Below are positions 23,019 through 25,506 of a stretch of 25,506 nt of DNA, piece by piece. Positions within the stretch are counted from its first letter, which is position 1. Each line of letters starts with the position of its first letter. The notes under the pieces are model-generated. The model was not told the origin of the DNA. It was given only the letters and a program-made list of their open reading frames with translations, and did no database searches. The stretch is from Lachnospira sp. UBA2821 (GTDB lineage: Bacteria > Bacillota > Clostridia > Lachnospirales > Lachnospiraceae): NCBI GenBank assembly GCA_002351535.1, contig DEGR01000075.1, positions 1-25,506 on the forward strand, given 5' to 3'. A program made the translations under genes and the position numbers.

Positions 23019-24194
23019 ATGAAAAAACGTATTATATGGATAGTGCTGGACAGTGTTGGAATAGGAGAACTTCCTGATGCGGCAGATTTTGGAGATACAG
23101 GGGCTGACACATTAGCAAACACATGGGATAAGAATAACGGACTCAATATTCCTAATATGATAAGGCTTGGACTTGGTAATATAAATAAAAATAATAATAT
23201 TACAATTTGCGACAATCCTATCGGATGCTATGGAAAAGCTGCAGAAATGTCAAATGGCAAAGATACAACGGTCGGACACTGGGAGATGGCAGGGGTATAT
23301 TCGCCACGAAAATTCCCAACATATCCAAATGGATTTGATAAAAGGATTATCGATAAATTTATAGCCATGACGGGAATACCCGGTGTACTTGGTAACTGCG
23401 TGGCATCGGGAACCGAGATTATTAAAAAACTGGGCAGGGAACATTTAGAGTCTATGATGCCAATCGTTTATACTTCTGCAGACAGTGTTTTTCAGATTGC
23501 CTGTCATGAGGATATATATCCGCCGGAACAGCTTTACGAAATGTGCAGAACAGCAAGAGAAATACTCGTTGGGGAAGATCAGGTTGCGAGGGTTATTGCC
23601 AGACCATTTGTTGGAAATTATCCCGATTTTGTACGAACATCAAATAGAAGAGATTTTTCCGTAAAACCCGATAAAAATAATATATTAGAGAACTTAAAAG
23701 CAAAGGGTTATGATGTAATTGCTGTTGGAAAGATAGAAGATATTTTTGCAAAATCAGGAGTGACAGAGGCTGTTCATACAAAAGACAATCAGGATGGAAT
23801 AGACAAAACAATAGAATATATAAAAGAAGATAATAGTGGTTTAATATATACTAATCTTGTTGAATTTGACTCAACATGGGGACATAGAAGAGATGTTAAA
23901 GGATATGGACTGGGACTTGAACAGTTTGATGAAAGACTTCCTGAAATAATGGAATCAATGAGTACGGATGATATTCTTATAATTAATGCGGACCACGGAT
24001 GTGACCCTACATTTAAAGGAACGGATCATACCAGAGAATATATACCTATTCTTTTATATGGTAAAAATATAAAGAGTGGAGTTGATATAGGCATAAGAGA
24101 AACATTTGCAGATATTGGTCAGACTATAGGAGAAGTATTTGGAACGGATAAACTTGCTATAGGAAAAAGTTTTCTTGACAGCATTGAGAAATGA
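23019..24194 (+). CDS. deoB: Phosphopentomutase
   Basis: Manganese-dependent alkaline phosphatase-superfamily enzyme that interconverts (deoxy)ribose 1-phosphate and 5-phosphate, linking nucleoside breakdown to the pentose phosphate pathway. The 391-residue protein has WIVLDSVGIGELPDAADFGD with metal ligand D11, NGKDTTVGHWEMAG with the phosphorylated threonine (likely T83), EFDSTWGHRRD, and NADHGCDPTFKGTDHTRE carrying the other metal ligands. GGTGAT (23010-23015) stands just before the ATG at 23019; codons upstream to 22998 overlap xerD and lack a site. It is 17 bases after xerD and 21 before the pyrimidine-nucleoside phosphorylase gene, whose product (deoxy)ribose 1-phosphate is its substrate. 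Confidence 0.96.
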   Translation: MKKRIIWIVLDSVGIGELPDAADFGDTGADTLANTWDKNNGLNIPNMIRLGLGNINKNNNITICDNPIGCYGKAAEMSNGKDTTVGHWEMAGVYSPRKFPTYPNGFDKRIIDKFIAMTGIPGVLGNCVASGTEIIKKLGREHLESMMPIVYTSADSVFQIACHEDIYPPEQLYEMCRTAREILVGEDQVARVIARPFVGNYPDFVRTSNRRDFSVKPDKNNILENLKAKGYDVIAVGKIEDIFAKSGVTEAVHTKDNQDGIDKTIEYIKEDNSGLIYTNLVEFDSTWGHRRDVKGYGLGLEQFDERLPEIMESMSTDDILIINADHGCDPTFKGTDHTREYIPILLYGKNIKSGVDIGIRETFADIGQTIGEVFGTDKLAIGKSFLDSIEK

Positions 24195-24215
24195 TGTATG
24201 AAATGGGGTATTTAC

Positions 24216-25506
24216 ATGAGAACATACGACTTGATTGAAAAGAAAAGGGACAAAGAGGTTCTTAGCAAAGATGAGATTGAATATATGGTACGTGAGTATA
24301 CTAATGGAAATATACCAGATTACCAGATGTCGGCATTTTTGATGGCAGTATATCTTAATGGCATGAATGAAGAAGAAATACTCAATCTTACGCTTGCTAT
24401 GGCTGATAGTGGGGAAAGACTTGAACTTGGCATGATTGACGGTGTTAAGGTAGATAAACATAGTACAGGTGGCGTTGGTGATAAGACGACACTTATTGTC
24501 GCACCGATAGTTGCAGCATGTGGTATACCTGTTGCCAAGATGTCGGGACGTGGACTTGGACACACCGGCGGAACAATTGATAAACTGGAAAGTATCCCCG
24601 GATATAGGACAACTATACCAACAAATAAATTTATAGATGATGTAAACAGAATTAAGATAGCGATAGTCGGGCAGACCGTTAATCTTGCACCTGCGGATAA
24701 AAAAATATATGCACTAAGAGATGTTACTGCTACAGTAGAAAGTATTCCACTTATTTCAAGCAGCATAATGAGTAAGAAGCTTGCATCGGGAGCAGATGCA
24801 ATAGTTTTAGATGTTAAGACCGGTAGTGGTGCGTTTATGAAAAATGAAAATGATGCGGTGGCACTTGCGAATGAAATGGTTAAAATAGGGCATGGAGCAG
24901 GTAAAAATACAATTGCTGTTGTCACGGACATGAATGAACCATTAGGAAATGCAGTGGGAAATGCATTAGAAGTTATAGAAGCTATAGAGACACTTAAAGG
25001 CAACGGACCGGATGACCTCACAGAGATTTCCGTAGAACTTGCCGGACATATGATTGTAGCTGCAGGAGAAAGTAAAGATATTGAAAGTGCAAGGCAACTT
25101 GCAAAAGAAATGATAAATTCCGGCAAGGCACTTGACAAGTTCAGAGAACTTCTGAAAGCACAGGGTGGAAATATAAATGTCATAGAAGATTATACATTAT
25201 TTCCACAAGCCGATATTATTCATGAGGTTAAGGCAGAAAAAAGTGGTTATATAAGCAGAATATGCACATCGGATGTTGGCGTTACATCGCTTATTCTGGG
25301 TGGTGGACGTGAGACAAAAGAAAGTGTTATAGATTTATCAGTGGGAATTATTTTGAAAAAGAAGATAGGGGACAAAGTTAATAAGGGGGATATAATAGCT
25401 CTGCTTTATGCCAATGATAAGAATAAAGTTAAAGAAGCAGAAGAAAAGCTTCTTTCTGCCTATGATTTTTCCGATAAAAAACCGGAAGAGATAAAACTTA
25501 TTAAAC
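24216..25506 (+). CDS. pdp: Pyrimidine-nucleoside phosphorylase, 3' end cut by the window
   Basis: Phosphorolytic cleavage of uridine, thymidine and deoxyuridine to the base and (deoxy)ribose 1-phosphate. From ATG 24216 the frame stays open to the window edge (430 codons). The protein starts MRTYDLIEKKRDKEVL and shows VDKHSTGGVGDKTTL, the thymidine/pyrimidine phosphorylase signature SGRGLGHTGGTIDKLE, LRDVTATVESIPLI, and the C-terminal lipoyl-like domain with KKKIGDKVNKGDIIALLY. Family members have about 433-440 residues, so only a few codons are missing. GGGGT lies seven bases before the ATG. The presence of both uridine-type motifs and Firmicute context favours Pdp over thymidine phosphorylase DeoA, but the two are homologous. 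It pairs with deoB for nucleoside salvage. Confidence 0.95.
   Translation, partial: MRTYDLIEKKRDKEVLSKDEIEYMVREYTNGNIPDYQMSAFLMAVYLNGMNEEEILNLTLAMADSGERLELGMIDGVKVDKHSTGGVGDKTTLIVAPIVAACGIPVAKMSGRGLGHTGGTIDKLESIPGYRTTIPTNKFIDDVNRIKIAIVGQTVNLAPADKKIYALRDVTATVESIPLISSSIMSKKLASGADAIVLDVKTGSGAFMKNENDAVALANEMVKIGHGAGKNTIAVVTDMNEPLGNAVGNALEVIEAIETLKGNGPDDLTEISVELAGHMIVAAGESKDIESARQLAKEMINSGKALDKFRELLKAQGGNINVIEDYTLFPQADIIHEVKAEKSGYISRICTSDVGVTSLILGGGRETKESVIDLSVGIILKKKIGDKVNKGDIIALLYANDKNKVKEAEEKLLSAYDFSDKKPEEIKLIK

Noticed and set aside
24320..25183. Long minus-strand open frame (287 codons) opposite the last gene
   Set aside because: It is the complement of the pyrimidine-nucleoside phosphorylase gene, whose + frame carries clear signature motifs. 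The minus frame is serine/proline-rich shadow sequence without a sensible ribosome site.

Overview
The window reads as ordinary chromosomal DNA from a low-GC, AT-rich Clostridia member, most likely a Lachnospiraceae-type gut anaerobe. I infer this from Spo0A and a SpoIIM-like protein, Firmicute gene orders (rqcH/yicC/remA/gmk/rpoZ; pgsA/cinA/recA/recX/rny; spoIIM/xerD/deoB/nucleoside phosphorylase), AGA-dominated arginine codons, strong GGAGG-type ribosome sites and a LexA box of Gram-positive type. There are 25 protein genes. All are on the + strand except rqcH, and the last gene runs off the right edge. I see no tRNA, rRNA, CRISPR array, insertion sequence or prophage.

Region 1 (about 1-5550) is a tight polyamine operon. 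AguA and AguB convert agmatine to putrescine. Carboxynorspermidine dehydrogenase and decarboxylase (NspC) then build spermidine (or norspermidine) using aspartate semialdehyde rather than decarboxylated SAM. A fifth gene encodes an asparaginase-fold protein whose expected catalytic lysine seems to be alanine. Region 2 (5550-8110) has spo0A, with 0A-like boxes in its leader, and glgA (glycogen synthase). The apparent glgA promoter lies inside the terminator stem of spo0A. A bidirectional terminator at 8074-8110 separates glgA from the convergent rqcH.

Region 3 (8126-16887) starts with rqcH (ribosome quality control), divergent from a strong promoter that heads yicC-remA-gmk-rpoZ and perhaps rimO-pgsA-pncC-ycxB-like. 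Then recA-recX follow behind an SOS box. Region 4 (16965-20507) has ddh (meso-diaminopimelate dehydrogenase), rny (RNase Y) with its own consensus promoter and terminator, and thiD. Region 5 (20618-25506) has proC, the spoIIM-like gene, xerD, deoB and a nearly complete pyrimidine-nucleoside phosphorylase gene. The last two form a nucleoside salvage/catabolism pair.

Most of the window is housekeeping, and I found no clear new multi-gene system. The better leads are the asparaginase-like protein in the polyamine operon, the Asp-to-Glu change in the RqcH 'DR' motif, the promoter nested in a terminator before glgA, the unknown membrane protein between pncC and recA, and several small leader structures. 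No intergenic stretch exceeds 300 bases; the longest (9890-10119) holds two promoters and three copies of a 9-base repeat.
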